NCBI GenBank assembly: GCA_030618705.1
Contig: JAUXCW010000006.1
Coordinates: 1 to 36,040, forward strand
From: Gammaproteobacteria bacterium
Lineage (GTDB): Bacteria > Pseudomonadota > Gammaproteobacteria > Pseudomonadales > JAHEGP01
Direction of reading: 5' to 3'
Length of the DNA: 36,040 nucleotides
A program made the position numbers and the translations under genes. Of this stretch, positions 15,288 through 24,128 are shown in pieces (positions within the stretch are counted from its first letter, which is position 1; each line of letters begins with the position of its first letter). Below the pieces are notes generated by a model, which ran no database searches, was not told where the DNA came from, and saw nothing but the letters and a program-made list of their open reading frames with translations.

Positions 15288-16160
15288 ATGTCTGTAAGCT
15301 ACCCCCTTGAACGGGATATTGATAGCATCAGTGTATCGACCCTCGTGGCCCTGGTCGCCCACGGGATACTGCTGTTTGTGCTCGGCTTTACCGTCGAGCA
15401 AACGGTTCGCACGCCGCCGAGGCTCGAAATCACCCTCGCGCCCCACAAGAGCCTCACCACGCCCGACCAGGTCGACTTTCTCGCACAACACGATCAGCAG
15501 GGTAGCGGCTCCCTGGATAAGAAGCAGGAACTGACCACTACCGACCTGGCGCCACTGGAAGACAACGTCATCCGTGAAACCAGTGAGCTCGCATCCCGTG
15601 CCGCTCAAACCGCTGAACTGGTACCGCAGACCATAATAAGCAAGCGCGATGAGTCAGCGCGAGCAACGGCCACACCAAAACAACAGCAAGAGGAAACGCC
15701 CAGCCAGTCCGCACTCGACCAACTCGTAGACCAGCCCGAGCAACAGATTCAGAGCCTTGAGGCGAAGCTGGACCGACAACGCTTCAACTATACTCGCCGA
15801 CCCAGGATCCACCGCCTCACTTCCGTTGCCACTCGCCAGACCGATGACGCTCGATACCAGTTCGAATGGCAGCAAAAAGTTGAGCTCGTCGGCAACCAGT
15901 ACTACCCGGAGGAAGCGCGCCGGAAGAAACTGACCGGGGATGTTCGGCTGGTGGTAGCCCTGCTGCCCGACGGCAGCATCGAGCGCATCGATGTGCTGGC
16001 ATCTTCCGGGGTAAGCGTATTGGATCAGGCGGCGATTCGCTCGGTCAAGCTGGCGGCACCTTTTGCTCCCTTTCCCGCGGAACTGCGCGACAAGGCAGAC
16101 ATTCTCGAAATCATCCGCACCTGGCAGTTTCGCAACGATTACCTCACCAGCCGGGGCTGA
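15288..16160 (+). CDS. tonB3: TonB3-like energy-transducing protein
   Basis: TonB-family protein anchored in the inner membrane and reaching through the periplasm. The 290 residues have one N-terminal membrane helix (about residues 16-37, TLVALVAHGILLFVLGFTV) and a long polar linker rich in Gln, Glu and Thr rather than the usual Pro-Glu/Pro-Lys repeats. The C-terminal TonB domain reads YYPEEARRKKLTGDVRLVVALLPDGSIERIDVLASSG...IIRTWQF. No ExbB/ExbD genes are nearby. In P. aeruginosa the tonB3 gene in this same place, after gshB and beside pilG, is required for twitching motility, so a pilus-related role is more likely than iron uptake. That assignment rests on synteny and family knowledge. The start has a weak ribosome site. 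Confidence 0.85.
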   Translation: MSVSYPLERDIDSISVSTLVALVAHGILLFVLGFTVEQTVRTPPRLEITLAPHKSLTTPDQVDFLAQHDQQGSGSLDKKQELTTTDLAPLEDNVIRETSELASRAAQTAELVPQTIISKRDESARATATPKQQQEETPSQSALDQLVDQPEQQIQSLEAKLDRQRFNYTRRPRIHRLTSVATRQTDDARYQFEWQQKVELVGNQYYPEEARRKKLTGDVRLVVALLPDGSIERIDVLASSGVSVLDQAAIRSVKLAAPFAPFPAELRDKADILEIIRTWQFRNDYLTSRG

Positions 16161-16171
16161 GTCGACGACTT

Positions 16172-16187
16172 AAGCCCGCCGGGGTTT
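16172..16187 (+). terminator. Weak terminator-like hairpin after tonB3
   Basis: AAGCCC-GCCG-GGGTTT (one G-U pair) is followed by only one further T, 12 bases after the tonB3 stop. The stem is short and the T-run brief, so termination is probably partial. A TATAGT -10-like hexamer (16193-16198) directly downstream may start a separate yqgE transcript, but its -35 is poor. Confidence 0.3.
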
Positions 16188-16226
16188 TGTAGTATAGTGT
16201 GGCTATGGAGCACCGCGGAGGGTTCT

Positions 16227-16796
16227 ATGCCATCCACAGCTGAATTCCAGTGCCTGAAAAACCACTTTCTGATCGCCATGCCCGGGCTCAGCGATCCGAT
16301 CTTTGCCCACTCCCTGACCTATGTCTGTGAACACAACGCGGACGGCGCCATGGGTATTGTCATCAACCGCCCACTGGATTTGTGCTGGCGCGACGTGTTC
16401 GAACAGCTCGACCTCGAGGATGCTTTTAACGGCGACGAACGGGTACTCGCGGGTGGGCCGGTTCACATGGACCGCGGATTTATCCTCCACCCCGCCGATG
16501 ACCGGCCCTGGGAGTCCAGCCTCGCGATCACCTCCGATATAAAACTCACCACCTCGCTGGATATTATTTCCGCTCTCGCATCGGGCCGGGGACCCTCCCG
16601 CAGCCTGATGGCCCTGGGCTACGCCGGCTGGGGTAGCGGGCAACTCGAAGACGAGCTGGCAAATAATTTCTGGCTGACCCTGCAGGCCGACAGTGACATC
16701 CTGTTCAATACGCCATTTCACCGCAAGGTCGAAATGGCGGCGGGAAAACTCGGCATCAACCTCGATTTGCTGTCGCCGGAGGCCGGGCACGCCTGA
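16227..16796 (+). CDS. yqgE: UPF0301 family protein YqgE/AlgH
   Basis: Conserved proteobacterial protein of unresolved biochemical function; the name AlgH comes from an alginate-regulation link in Pseudomonas. The 189 residues have the full family signature: LKNHFLIAMPGLSDPIFAHSLTYVCEHNADGAMGIVINRPL near the start, GGPVHMDRGFILH in the middle and ALGYAGWGSGQLEDELANNFWL in the second half. The ATG at 16227 is chosen over 16197 because of an excellent GGAGGG ribosome site 4 bases upstream and because conservation starts near it. ruvX follows after 21 bases, a very common pairing in gammaproteobacteria. Confidence 0.95.
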   Translation: MPSTAEFQCLKNHFLIAMPGLSDPIFAHSLTYVCEHNADGAMGIVINRPLDLCWRDVFEQLDLEDAFNGDERVLAGGPVHMDRGFILHPADDRPWESSLAITSDIKLTTSLDIISALASGRGPSRSLMALGYAGWGSGQLEDELANNFWLTLQADSDILFNTPFHRKVEMAAGKLGINLDLLSPEAGHA

Positions 16797-16817
16797 TCAC
16801 GTATCCGGCCCCACGGG

Positions 16818-17252
16818 ATGAGAGATAACACGCTCGCCACAACGATCATTGCTTTCGATTTCGGCACCCGCTACCTGGGTGTTGCCGTGGGGCAGACCGT
16901 GACAGGCACGGCCAGCGCCCTGAAGCACTTGAAAATGCGCGATGGCGGCCCACCCTGGGTTGAAATCGAGAACCTGCTGGAAAAATGGCAGCCGCAACAG
17001 TTAGTTGTGGGCCTGCCGCTCAATATGGACGGCAGTGAGTCGGAGATGTCTCGAATGGCGCGCCGATTTGCCAACCGCCTCCATGGTCGCACCGGCTTGC
17101 CGGTGGAGTGCCAGGACGAACGGCTCAGCAGCTACGAGGCGAAGAGCCGGCTGGCGCCTGGCTCGAAAACACGCCACCAGGGGGGGGCGGTCGATAGTAT
17201 CGCGGCCAGCGTTATTCTCGAACACTGGCTGTCGGAGAGGGGGCGTTTTTAG
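16818..17252 (+). CDS. ruvX: RuvX/YqgF, putative pre-16S rRNA nuclease
   Basis: RNase H-fold protein implicated in 16S rRNA 5'-end maturation and sometimes called a Holliday junction resolvase. The 144 residues contain the first catalytic Asp in IIAFDFGTRYLGVAVG, LVVGLPLNMDGSESEMS, the Glu of CQDERLSSYEA and the C-terminal Asp in GGAVDSIAASVILEHWL. A run of eight G (17180-17187) in the codons just before the last motif is in frame. It ends 8 bases from the convergent pilU stop. In Pseudomonas pyrR-pyrB-pyrC lie downstream of ruvX and they are absent here. Confidence 0.95.
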   Translation: MRDNTLATTIIAFDFGTRYLGVAVGQTVTGTASALKHLKMRDGGPPWVEIENLLEKWQPQQLVVGLPLNMDGSESEMSRMARRFANRLHGRTGLPVECQDERLSSYEAKSRLAPGSKTRHQGGAVDSIAASVILEHWLSERGRF

Positions 17253-17260
17253 CACACGGG

Positions 17261-18409
17261 CTAGAAGCGCGCGCCCATCCGGTTCTCCTCTTCAGTATCT
17301 TCCATTTTGAGACGATCGGCTGCTGTTCCCAATTGTGCGCTATTGTGATCGGCACCGAGCTTGATCATCAGGCGCAGGTCGTTGGCCGAGTCGGCGTGGG
17401 CGATGGCATCCTCATAGGTGATATTGCCTTCCTTGTAGAGGTCGTACAGCGCCTGGTCGAAAGTCTGCATTCCCTGCTCGCGGGAGCGGGTCATCAACTC
17501 CTTGAGCTTATGCACTTCTCCCTTGCGGATCATGTCAGCGGCCAGCGGAGTATTGATCAAGACTTCTATACAGGCACGACGACCCTTGCCGTCCGGTGTC
17601 GGAATCAATTGCTGCGCCACCATTCCCTTGAGGTTGAGCGACAGATCCATATACAATTGCTCACGCCGCTCTGCGGGGAAAAAATGAATAACGCGATCAA
17701 TGGCCTGGTTGGCGTTATTCGCATGCAGGGTACACAGCACGAGGTGCCCGGTTTCCGAGAAGGCGATGGCATGTTCCATCGTTTCCCGCGAGCGCACTTC
17801 CCCGATAAGAATGACATCGGGCGCCTGGCGCAGGGTGTTTTGCAGCGCCGCCTCGAAAGACGCGGTATCGATCCCCACTTCCCGCTGGGAGATGATGCAA
17901 TTATTGTGCTGGTGGATAAATTCGATGGGGTCTTCAATGGTTATGATATGACCGCTGGAGTTGCGATTGCGGTGGCCTATCATAGAAGCCAGGGATGTGG
18001 ATTTACCGGTGCCGGTGGCGCCGACGAAAATTACCAGGCCACGCTTGGTCATGGCCAGTTCCTTGATAATCTCCGGCAGCTGCAGTTCCTCCGGCAGGGG
18101 AATGCGGGTCTCGATTCGCCGCAATACCATGCCCGCCAGGTTGCGCTGGTAAAAGGCGCTGGCGCGGAAGCGGCCGACGCCGCGGGCCGAGATCGCAAAA
18201 TTCAGCTCTTTGGTAGCGATGAATTCCTTGCGCTGCTCCTCGTTCATCACCCCCAGCACGACCTCCCGGGCCTGCTCGGGAGTGAGCGCTTCCTTGGTGA
18301 CCGGCAGGATCTTGCCGTGCACCTTGATCGAGGGCGGCATTCCGGCGGTAATAAACAGGTCAGAGGCCGTTTTCTCAACCATCAACCTTAGTAGTTTTTC
18401 CATTTCCAT
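17261..18409 (-). CDS. pilU: PilU, PilT-like accessory retraction ATPase
   Basis: Hexameric secretion-type ATPase that assists PilT in retracting type IV pili; cytoplasmic, at the pilus base. The 382 residues show an N-terminal PAS-like domain (MEMEKLLRLMVEKTASDLFITAGMPPS) and Walker A GATGTGKSTS. The Asp box IEDPIEFIHQHN, Walker B region APDVILIGEVRSRETM and His box GHLVLCTLHANNANQ follow. The long C-terminal tail past ANDLRLMIKLG is typical of PilU rather than PilT. It starts 30 bases after the pilT stop, so the two are probably one transcript. Confidence 0.96.
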   Translation of the reverse strand: MEMEKLLRLMVEKTASDLFITAGMPPSIKVHGKILPVTKEALTPEQAREVVLGVMNEEQRKEFIATKELNFAISARGVGRFRASAFYQRNLAGMVLRRIETRIPLPEELQLPEIIKELAMTKRGLVIFVGATGTGKSTSLASMIGHRNRNSSGHIITIEDPIEFIHQHNNCIISQREVGIDTASFEAALQNTLRQAPDVILIGEVRSRETMEHAIAFSETGHLVLCTLHANNANQAIDRVIHFFPAERREQLYMDLSLNLKGMVAQQLIPTPDGKGRRACIEVLINTPLAADMIRKGEVHKLKELMTRSREQGMQTFDQALYDLYKEGNITYEDAIAHADSANDLRLMIKLGADHNSAQLGTAADRLKMEDTEEENRMGARF

Positions 18410-18439
18410 GGCGGGTAGCTCCTATGCTGTTGCCGAGAA

Positions 18440-19474
18440 CTAGAAATTCTCAGGCATTTTTGCTTTCTCACGTGCAGTTTCTCGTGTAATCAAACGCCGC
18501 TGCACCATATCGGTTAGGGTCTGGTCGAGGGTGGTCATACCGAGTGCGCCACCGGTCTGGATCGCGGAATACATCTGGGCGATCTTGTCTTCGCGAATCA
18601 GGTTGCGTATCGCCGGAGTCCCGATCATGATCTCGTGGGCAGCGACACGACCGCCGCCCACTTTTTTCATCAGGGTTTGCGAGATAACCGCCTGTAGTGA
18701 TTCAGACAGCATGGATCGCACCATGGCTTTTTCCTGGGCCGGGAATACATCCACCACGCGGTCGATAGTCTTGGCGGCGGAGGTGGTGTGCAATGTACCG
18801 AAGACCAGGTGGCCGGTCTCCGCGGCGGTCAGCGCAAGGCGGATCGTCTCCAGGTCTCGCAGCTCGCCCACCAGAATAATATCCGGGTCTTCCCGTAGAG
18901 CTGAGCGCAGGGCTTCGTTGAAGCCGTGGGTATCACGGTGAACTTCCCGCTGGTTTACCAGGCATTTTTTGCTCTCGTGGACAAATTCTATCGGGTCCTC
19001 GATGGTAAGGATATGATCGTATTTGTTGTCATTGATGTAATCAACCATCGCCGCAAGACTGGTCGACTTGCCGGAACCGGTGGGCCCGGTTACCAGTACG
19101 AGGCCCCGTGGGTTCATCGAAACATCACGAAAAACCTGCCCCATACCCAGGTCTTCCAGAGTCAGCACCTTGGAGGGGATGGTCCTGAATACCGCACCAC
19201 TGCCACGATTCTGGGTGAATGCATTGACCCGAAAACGCGCGACACCGGGGACCTCAAAGGAAAAATCGGTTTCCAGGAACTCTTCGTAATCCTTACGCTG
19301 GCGGTCATTCATGATTTCGTAGATCAGGCGATGCACTTCTTTGTGCTCCATCGGCGGGAGATTGATTCGCCGAACATCGCCATCAACCCGGATCATAGGT
19401 GGCAATCCTGCCGACAAATGCAGATCCGAAGCGCCCTGCTTGGCACTGAAAGCCAATAATTCCGTTATGTCCAT
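18440..19474 (-). CDS. pilT: PilT, type IV pilus retraction ATPase
   Basis: Motor ATPase that depolymerises pilin for retraction and twitching. The 344 residues match the usual PilT length. The N-terminal domain is MDITELLAFSAKQGASDLHLSAGLPPMIRVDGDVRRI. Then come Walker A GPTGSGKSTS, the Asp box LTIEDPIEFVHESKKC, Walker B DPDIILVGELRDLETIRLAL, the His box GHLVFGTLHTTSA, and the AIRNLIREDK segment that is a hallmark of PilT C-terminal helices. ATG 19474 is chosen over 19546 because it has TTGAGGA as ribosome site and begins the conserved sequence. A possible -10 (TATATT, 19603-19608 on the minus strand) lies in the gap upstream, with no convincing -35. Confidence 0.96.
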   Translation of the reverse strand: MDITELLAFSAKQGASDLHLSAGLPPMIRVDGDVRRINLPPMEHKEVHRLIYEIMNDRQRKDYEEFLETDFSFEVPGVARFRVNAFTQNRGSGAVFRTIPSKVLTLEDLGMGQVFRDVSMNPRGLVLVTGPTGSGKSTSLAAMVDYINDNKYDHILTIEDPIEFVHESKKCLVNQREVHRDTHGFNEALRSALREDPDIILVGELRDLETIRLALTAAETGHLVFGTLHTTSAAKTIDRVVDVFPAQEKAMVRSMLSESLQAVISQTLMKKVGGGRVAAHEIMIGTPAIRNLIREDKIAQMYSAIQTGGALGMTTLDQTLTDMVQRRLITRETAREKAKMPENF

Positions 19475-19612
19475 TGCGTTCCTCAAGCCGTCCGTTGGAC
19501 GCCTTAATGCGAAGGCCGTCACAAAAACAGCCGGTTTATGGAGCAACGATGTGCGTATCGCCGGGGACGACAGGCACGGTAATTGCTTGCTTGTTTAAAG
19601 ACAATATAGCAA

Positions 19613-19632
19613 AGCTACGCCAATACGCAGCT
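19613..19632 (-). terminator. Terminator-like hairpin after the envelope cassette
   Basis: On the minus strand AGCTGCG-TATTGG-CGTAGCT forms a 7-bp stem (one G-U pair) 7 bases after the stop of the barrel gene. It is followed by the T-rich TTGCTATATTGTCTTT. This is the likely 3' end of the five-gene transcript, although the T-run is interrupted. The same downstream stretch holds the TATATT that might serve pilT. Confidence 0.4.
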
Positions 19633-19639
19633 CAGCGGC

Positions 19640-20929
19640 TCAAAAATACCAGGCGAGTTGCAAAAACAGGGAGGGGCCGGTACTGAAGTAGGCACCGTCG
19701 AGTTGCGCTTCGACACCGCCATACTCCGTCCCCGGCGCGCCCACCGGGATACTTACGGCCGTGAGTAACTGCAGATCCTGCAGGAGGTCGAACTGGCCCA
19801 CCAACTGTAGCAGCGCCGAGGGATCATCGAGGCTGGTAAAAATAGCGGGGGTGAGAAGAAAGAGCGGGTTGAGTTCAATCAGTGTCGAGGCCACCAGGTA
19901 ATTCCGCCCCAGGGTAAAGAGCTCTCCTCGCACGAGGCGGTCAGTCAATTCAGGTTTTGCCGCCAGCCCGGCAACGCTGTATTCACCGCCCGCAATACCA
20001 AAACCGTTATAAAAATACTCCATCAAACCACTGACATTTTTACTGCCCCAATTCCAGGACCAGGACATACTGGTAACCAGCAGAGGGATGAAATCATTGT
20101 CAGTTCGGGTTACCGTCAGGTCTCCTCGCCAGATTGCGCCGCCCACGGCATGGTTTCCGCCGAAGCCGATAACAGTGTCACCGAAATGCCTCGATACCAG
20201 GGCATCGTATTCAAAACCGGCGACAAAGCCATGGTATTTGCCTGCAAGAGTACTCTCATCGCTCTCCACATCGCCGGTGTCGGGATCTCGTCGCCCGACC
20301 AGCACGAGCTGCAGGTCATCGCCCCCTCGCAACAGGTACTGGCCATAGATCATGTCATCACCGGTTTTGTACTCCTTATCAATTGCCGCGGGATCGAAGG
20401 GATTAAAAAAATCCATCGCGGAGTAGACCAGGCCGTTACCCCAGCTCACCGCTTGCCGGCCCAGGCGCACCACCCAATCATCGGCGTGATAGGCCACGTA
20501 AAATCGATCGAGCCGCTGCAGGGCGACGCCCTCACCGCTATCGTTAAAGGTGTGGGTGAGATTCATCACGCGGCGTGAGTCATCCGGCACACTACCAGGC
20601 ACGACCGAGAGCCCGGAAAGCTCCCGAGACAAGGCCACTGTATCCCCGTATCGCGCCAATAACTGATAGTCCGCCGCGAATTCCCAGGAACTCTGGCTAA
20701 AGCGAAGGTTCACTCGCGCGTTAACACTGTAGTCGGTACCGGGCGAACCGACGATACCCCGAAACAGGCTGTTCTCGGGAAAGGTCAAATAGTTGAACTG
20801 GCCCTTGGCATGGCCACCCAAGCCCCAGTGAGCGGGTTCAGCGATTACGCCATCACCACCGCCGGGCTGCAATAGTAAAAACAATCCAGCCACCACCCCG
20901 CGCAAGGATACGAGCCGGCAGGGCGCCAT
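19640..20929 (-). CDS. Outer-membrane beta-barrel protein, last gene of the ABC cassette
   Basis: A predicted outer-membrane barrel of 429 residues. The N-terminus has a hydrophobic export signal (GVVAGLFLLLQPGG), the body alternates polar and aromatic residues in beta-strand style, and the last residues are LFLQLAWYF, ending in the C-terminal Phe typical of BAM substrates. The stretch VRLGRQAVSWGNGLVYSAMDFFNPFDPAAIDKEYK resembles the GRQ-x-WG-NP-D pattern of DUF1302-like barrels. I treat this as a loose resemblance. The ATG abuts the stop of the ATPase gene with no gap, so translation is probably coupled. It may be the outer-membrane partner or acceptor of the transporter encoded upstream. 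No specific substrate can be read from the sequence. Confidence 0.75.
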   Translation of the reverse strand: MAPCRLVSLRGVVAGLFLLLQPGGGDGVIAEPAHWGLGGHAKGQFNYLTFPENSLFRGIVGSPGTDYSVNARVNLRFSQSSWEFAADYQLLARYGDTVALSRELSGLSVVPGSVPDDSRRVMNLTHTFNDSGEGVALQRLDRFYVAYHADDWVVRLGRQAVSWGNGLVYSAMDFFNPFDPAAIDKEYKTGDDMIYGQYLLRGGDDLQLVLVGRRDPDTGDVESDESTLAGKYHGFVAGFEYDALVSRHFGDTVIGFGGNHAVGGAIWRGDLTVTRTDNDFIPLLVTSMSWSWNWGSKNVSGLMEYFYNGFGIAGGEYSVAGLAAKPELTDRLVRGELFTLGRNYLVASTLIELNPLFLLTPAIFTSLDDPSALLQLVGQFDLLQDLQLLTAVSIPVGAPGTEYGGVEAQLDGAYFSTGPSLFLQLAWYF

Positions 20930-21655
<726 letters not shown>

Positions 21656-21666
21656 AAGCAGTCTAC

Positions 21667-22899
21667 TCAGATCTTGGTAATCGCTTGCACGGGAACATAA
21701 CGAGAGGCACGCCAGGCCGGCAGTAAGCTGGTCAATAAGCCCAGCAGGATGACTACCGTATTTGCCATAAGGACATCGCCCCAGGCCAGCGCGGGCGTCA
21801 ACACACTACCGGCGCCAAACATTTCCATACCTTCGCCAACCACCGAGATATCAATGCCGTCTTCCAGCGGAATAATGGTAAGCACTGCCAGGACATCGCC
21901 AAGCGCAACCCCCAGCACAATGAGCAAGAGTGACTCCAGTAATATCTGGTAGATAATGGAGCTGGGGCGCATGCCAAGCGCCTGCATCAAGCCAATTTCC
22001 CGCACCCGCTCGAAGACCGCCATTACCAGGGTATTGACGAGGCCAAAGGACAGCGCGAGGAAGATGACTACAGTCCATACCAGCACAAAGCCGTCCATCA
22101 CTTTCAGCAAGGTACCGACGTAGGAATCGAGCTCATGCCATGACAACACTTCCAGTCCCGGGTCCGCGGCGGCGACCAACTGTGCCCGTAGCTCTTCTAC
22201 ATCGCGATAATCATGACCCAGCACAGCGATCTCCGATAATCGCCCGTCGATCTTTAACATGTCCTGCAACAGGCCCCGACCCACATAGACTGTAGCCTCC
22301 TCTGCAGCTTCGAGCTTGGCCTTATAAATTCCCACTATGCGGAACCCGCGGTCGACAATCTCATTGTCCGGGTCCTGGCTCATCACCACCAGTCGCTTGC
22401 CCAGGCCTGTTTCGAGTCGTCGCGCCAGTTTGGCACCGATCAGGATTCCCTTATCCCGATCCCCCGTCAAAAAGCGCCCCTTGATTATATTGTCAGACAT
22501 GGCGGTCAGTCCGTCTTCGGCCTGGGGGTCTATGCCGGCCAATTTGACGCCACGGGAATCCCTTTCACTTGAAATAACTGCCGGTACCACCACCCGCCCC
22601 GCCCAGGCCACGACGGAACTTTCCTGCAGCGCGCGCCGCAGGGCTGGGGCAGGAGGCTCCATACTATTGACGACACTCGGATCATCACGGTAGCCACGCT
22701 CGTGTATTTGCACGTGTCCCGGCAATTGGTGGATGGCATCGAGTACCATATCGTCTACCATGCCGCGCATTAGCGCGCTCATGAACACCATGGCCCAAAC
22801 ACCGGTCGCTATCGCCGCTAACATAATCAGGGTGCGTCGATAGTTACGCCATAAATTGCGCCATGCGAGTGTCCACAACACCCCACTATTTATCCCCAT
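21667..22899 (-). CDS. FtsX/LolC-type ABC permease, second of pair
   Basis: Inner-membrane subunit of 410 residues with the four-helix LolC/MacB layout. It has an N-terminal helix (YRRTLIMLAAIATGVWAMVFMSALMRGMVDDMV), a periplasmic MacB-like domain of about 220 residues, and three C-terminal helices containing NTLVMAVFERVREIGLMQALGMRPSSI, the FtsX-family coupling motif. It ends PAWRASRYVPVQAITKI, like LolC and LolE. The ATG at 22899 overlaps the preceding gene's stop as TGATG; an alternative GTG lies 3 bases upstream. Together with the first permease it should form a heterodimer energised by the ATPase that follows. Confidence 0.9.
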   Translation of the reverse strand: MGINSGVLWTLAWRNLWRNYRRTLIMLAAIATGVWAMVFMSALMRGMVDDMVLDAIHQLPGHVQIHERGYRDDPSVVNSMEPPAPALRRALQESSVVAWAGRVVVPAVISSERDSRGVKLAGIDPQAEDGLTAMSDNIIKGRFLTGDRDKGILIGAKLARRLETGLGKRLVVMSQDPDNEIVDRGFRIVGIYKAKLEAAEEATVYVGRGLLQDMLKIDGRLSEIAVLGHDYRDVEELRAQLVAAADPGLEVLSWHELDSYVGTLLKVMDGFVLVWTVVIFLALSFGLVNTLVMAVFERVREIGLMQALGMRPSSIIYQILLESLLLIVLGVALGDVLAVLTIIPLEDGIDISVVGEGMEMFGAGSVLTPALAWGDVLMANTVVILLGLLTSLLPAWRASRYVPVQAITKI

Positions 22900-24128
22900 C
22901 ACACTGCTCTCATCGCCTGTACCGGCTGCATAAAATGCAAGCGCAGCGCGGGATAGACAGCGGCCGCCAGGCAGGCGAAAAACACCGTGCCCGGCCCAAT
23001 CAATAGCGACAAGACACTGAGTTGTGGATACATCCTGCCCGGCAGATTAAAGCGCCCGACCATTTCCTCCATGCCCGGGTAGGCAAATCCGACATGGGAC
23101 ACCCACAATGTCAGCAAGCCTCCCAGCAACATACCCAACAACATACCCAGCCCCGCCATCATTGCCGTTTCCAGCACCACCAACCAACCGAGTTGGCCTG
23201 GCTTTAACCCCAACGCCAGCATCAGGCCAAATTCACGCGTACGCTCGAGTACCGACATCAACTGCGTATTGAGAACGCTGAAAGCCACCAACAAAACCAG
23301 CACCATATACATAAACCAGGCGCTGGAAATATCCGCCTGGATCGCCTGTTTCAAGCCTGGTTGCAATGCGTCCCAGTCGAGCACTTGAAGATTCTCGCGT
23401 CCGGCTAAAAGTTGTTCAACCGAGGCTTGCAATCCCGTCACCTGCTCCAGGCTGGCCGCCCTGATAACAAGGCTGTGACCCTCCCCGCCCATGGCGAACA
23501 TCTCCTGGAAATAAACCAGGGGCATCTCGGAGAAGGATCGATCCAGCTCGGGAATACCGGATTCGAACACGCCGACCACGGTCACCACCGCCGCGGCGAA
23601 GGAACCGTCCAGGCCCGAGCCGAGCAGGGTCAACTCGTCGCCGACCGCAACTTTCAGGTTGCGCGCCATAACGCTGCCGATGACCAGCTCCGGTGCTGAT
23701 GCATCGTGTAAAAACCGGCCCTGTACAATCGTGCCCGGTATACTGGAAACACCCGGCTCGAAACGAGGCTCGACAGCCACGACCTGGATGCCATAGCTGC
23801 GCTCTTCACTGGAGGCGAGAGCAAATGCGCTGGCGCGGGCCGCCACCCTGGCGTCGGGCAAATTCCGGCGCAATTCCCGGGCAAGGGGCAAGAGCTGCGG
23901 GATACTACGGCGCATCCGAGGGTCTTCGTTATAGCCGGGGGCCTGGATTTGAATATGACCGCTGAACACGCCGAGGGTGTTGTCAATCATCATGCCGTAG
24001 GTACCGACTTGCAGAGAGATCATGAACACCAGCAGTACATTGGAAAAAACCATCGCCCCGGTTGTCAGCCAGGTTCTGCGACGATGGCGCCACAGATTGC
24101 GCCAGGCCAGCCTGAGAGTGATATTCAT
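22899..24128 (-). CDS. FtsX/LolC-type ABC permease, first of pair
   Basis: Inner-membrane subunit of 409 residues. It starts MNITLRLAWRNLWRHRRRTWLTTGAMVFSNVLLVFMISLQVG, has a large periplasmic domain, and shows the C-terminal FtsX pattern LNTQLMSVLERTREFGLMLALGLKPGQLGWLVVLETA, ending YPALRLHFMQPVQAMRAV. The ORF track begins it at 24389, but that extension runs through the previous gene in another frame. The ATG at 24128 overlaps the LolA-like gene's stop as ATGA. The two permeases are clearly diverged from each other, which suggests a heterodimer as in LolC/LolE rather than a homodimer as in MacB. Confidence 0.9.
   Translation of the reverse strand: MNITLRLAWRNLWRHRRRTWLTTGAMVFSNVLLVFMISLQVGTYGMMIDNTLGVFSGHIQIQAPGYNEDPRMRRSIPQLLPLARELRRNLPDARVAARASAFALASSEERSYGIQVVAVEPRFEPGVSSIPGTIVQGRFLHDASAPELVIGSVMARNLKVAVGDELTLLGSGLDGSFAAAVVTVVGVFESGIPELDRSFSEMPLVYFQEMFAMGGEGHSLVIRAASLEQVTGLQASVEQLLAGRENLQVLDWDALQPGLKQAIQADISSAWFMYMVLVLLVAFSVLNTQLMSVLERTREFGLMLALGLKPGQLGWLVVLETAMMAGLGMLLGMLLGGLLTLWVSHVGFAYPGMEEMVGRFNLPGRMYPQLSVLSLLIGPGTVFFACLAAAVYPALRLHFMQPVQAMRAV

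Noticed and set aside
17333-18391. 352-residue plus-strand ORF antisense to pilU
   Set aside because: Lies entirely within pilU on the other strand; a long open frame is expected from the GC-rich codon bias of pilU.
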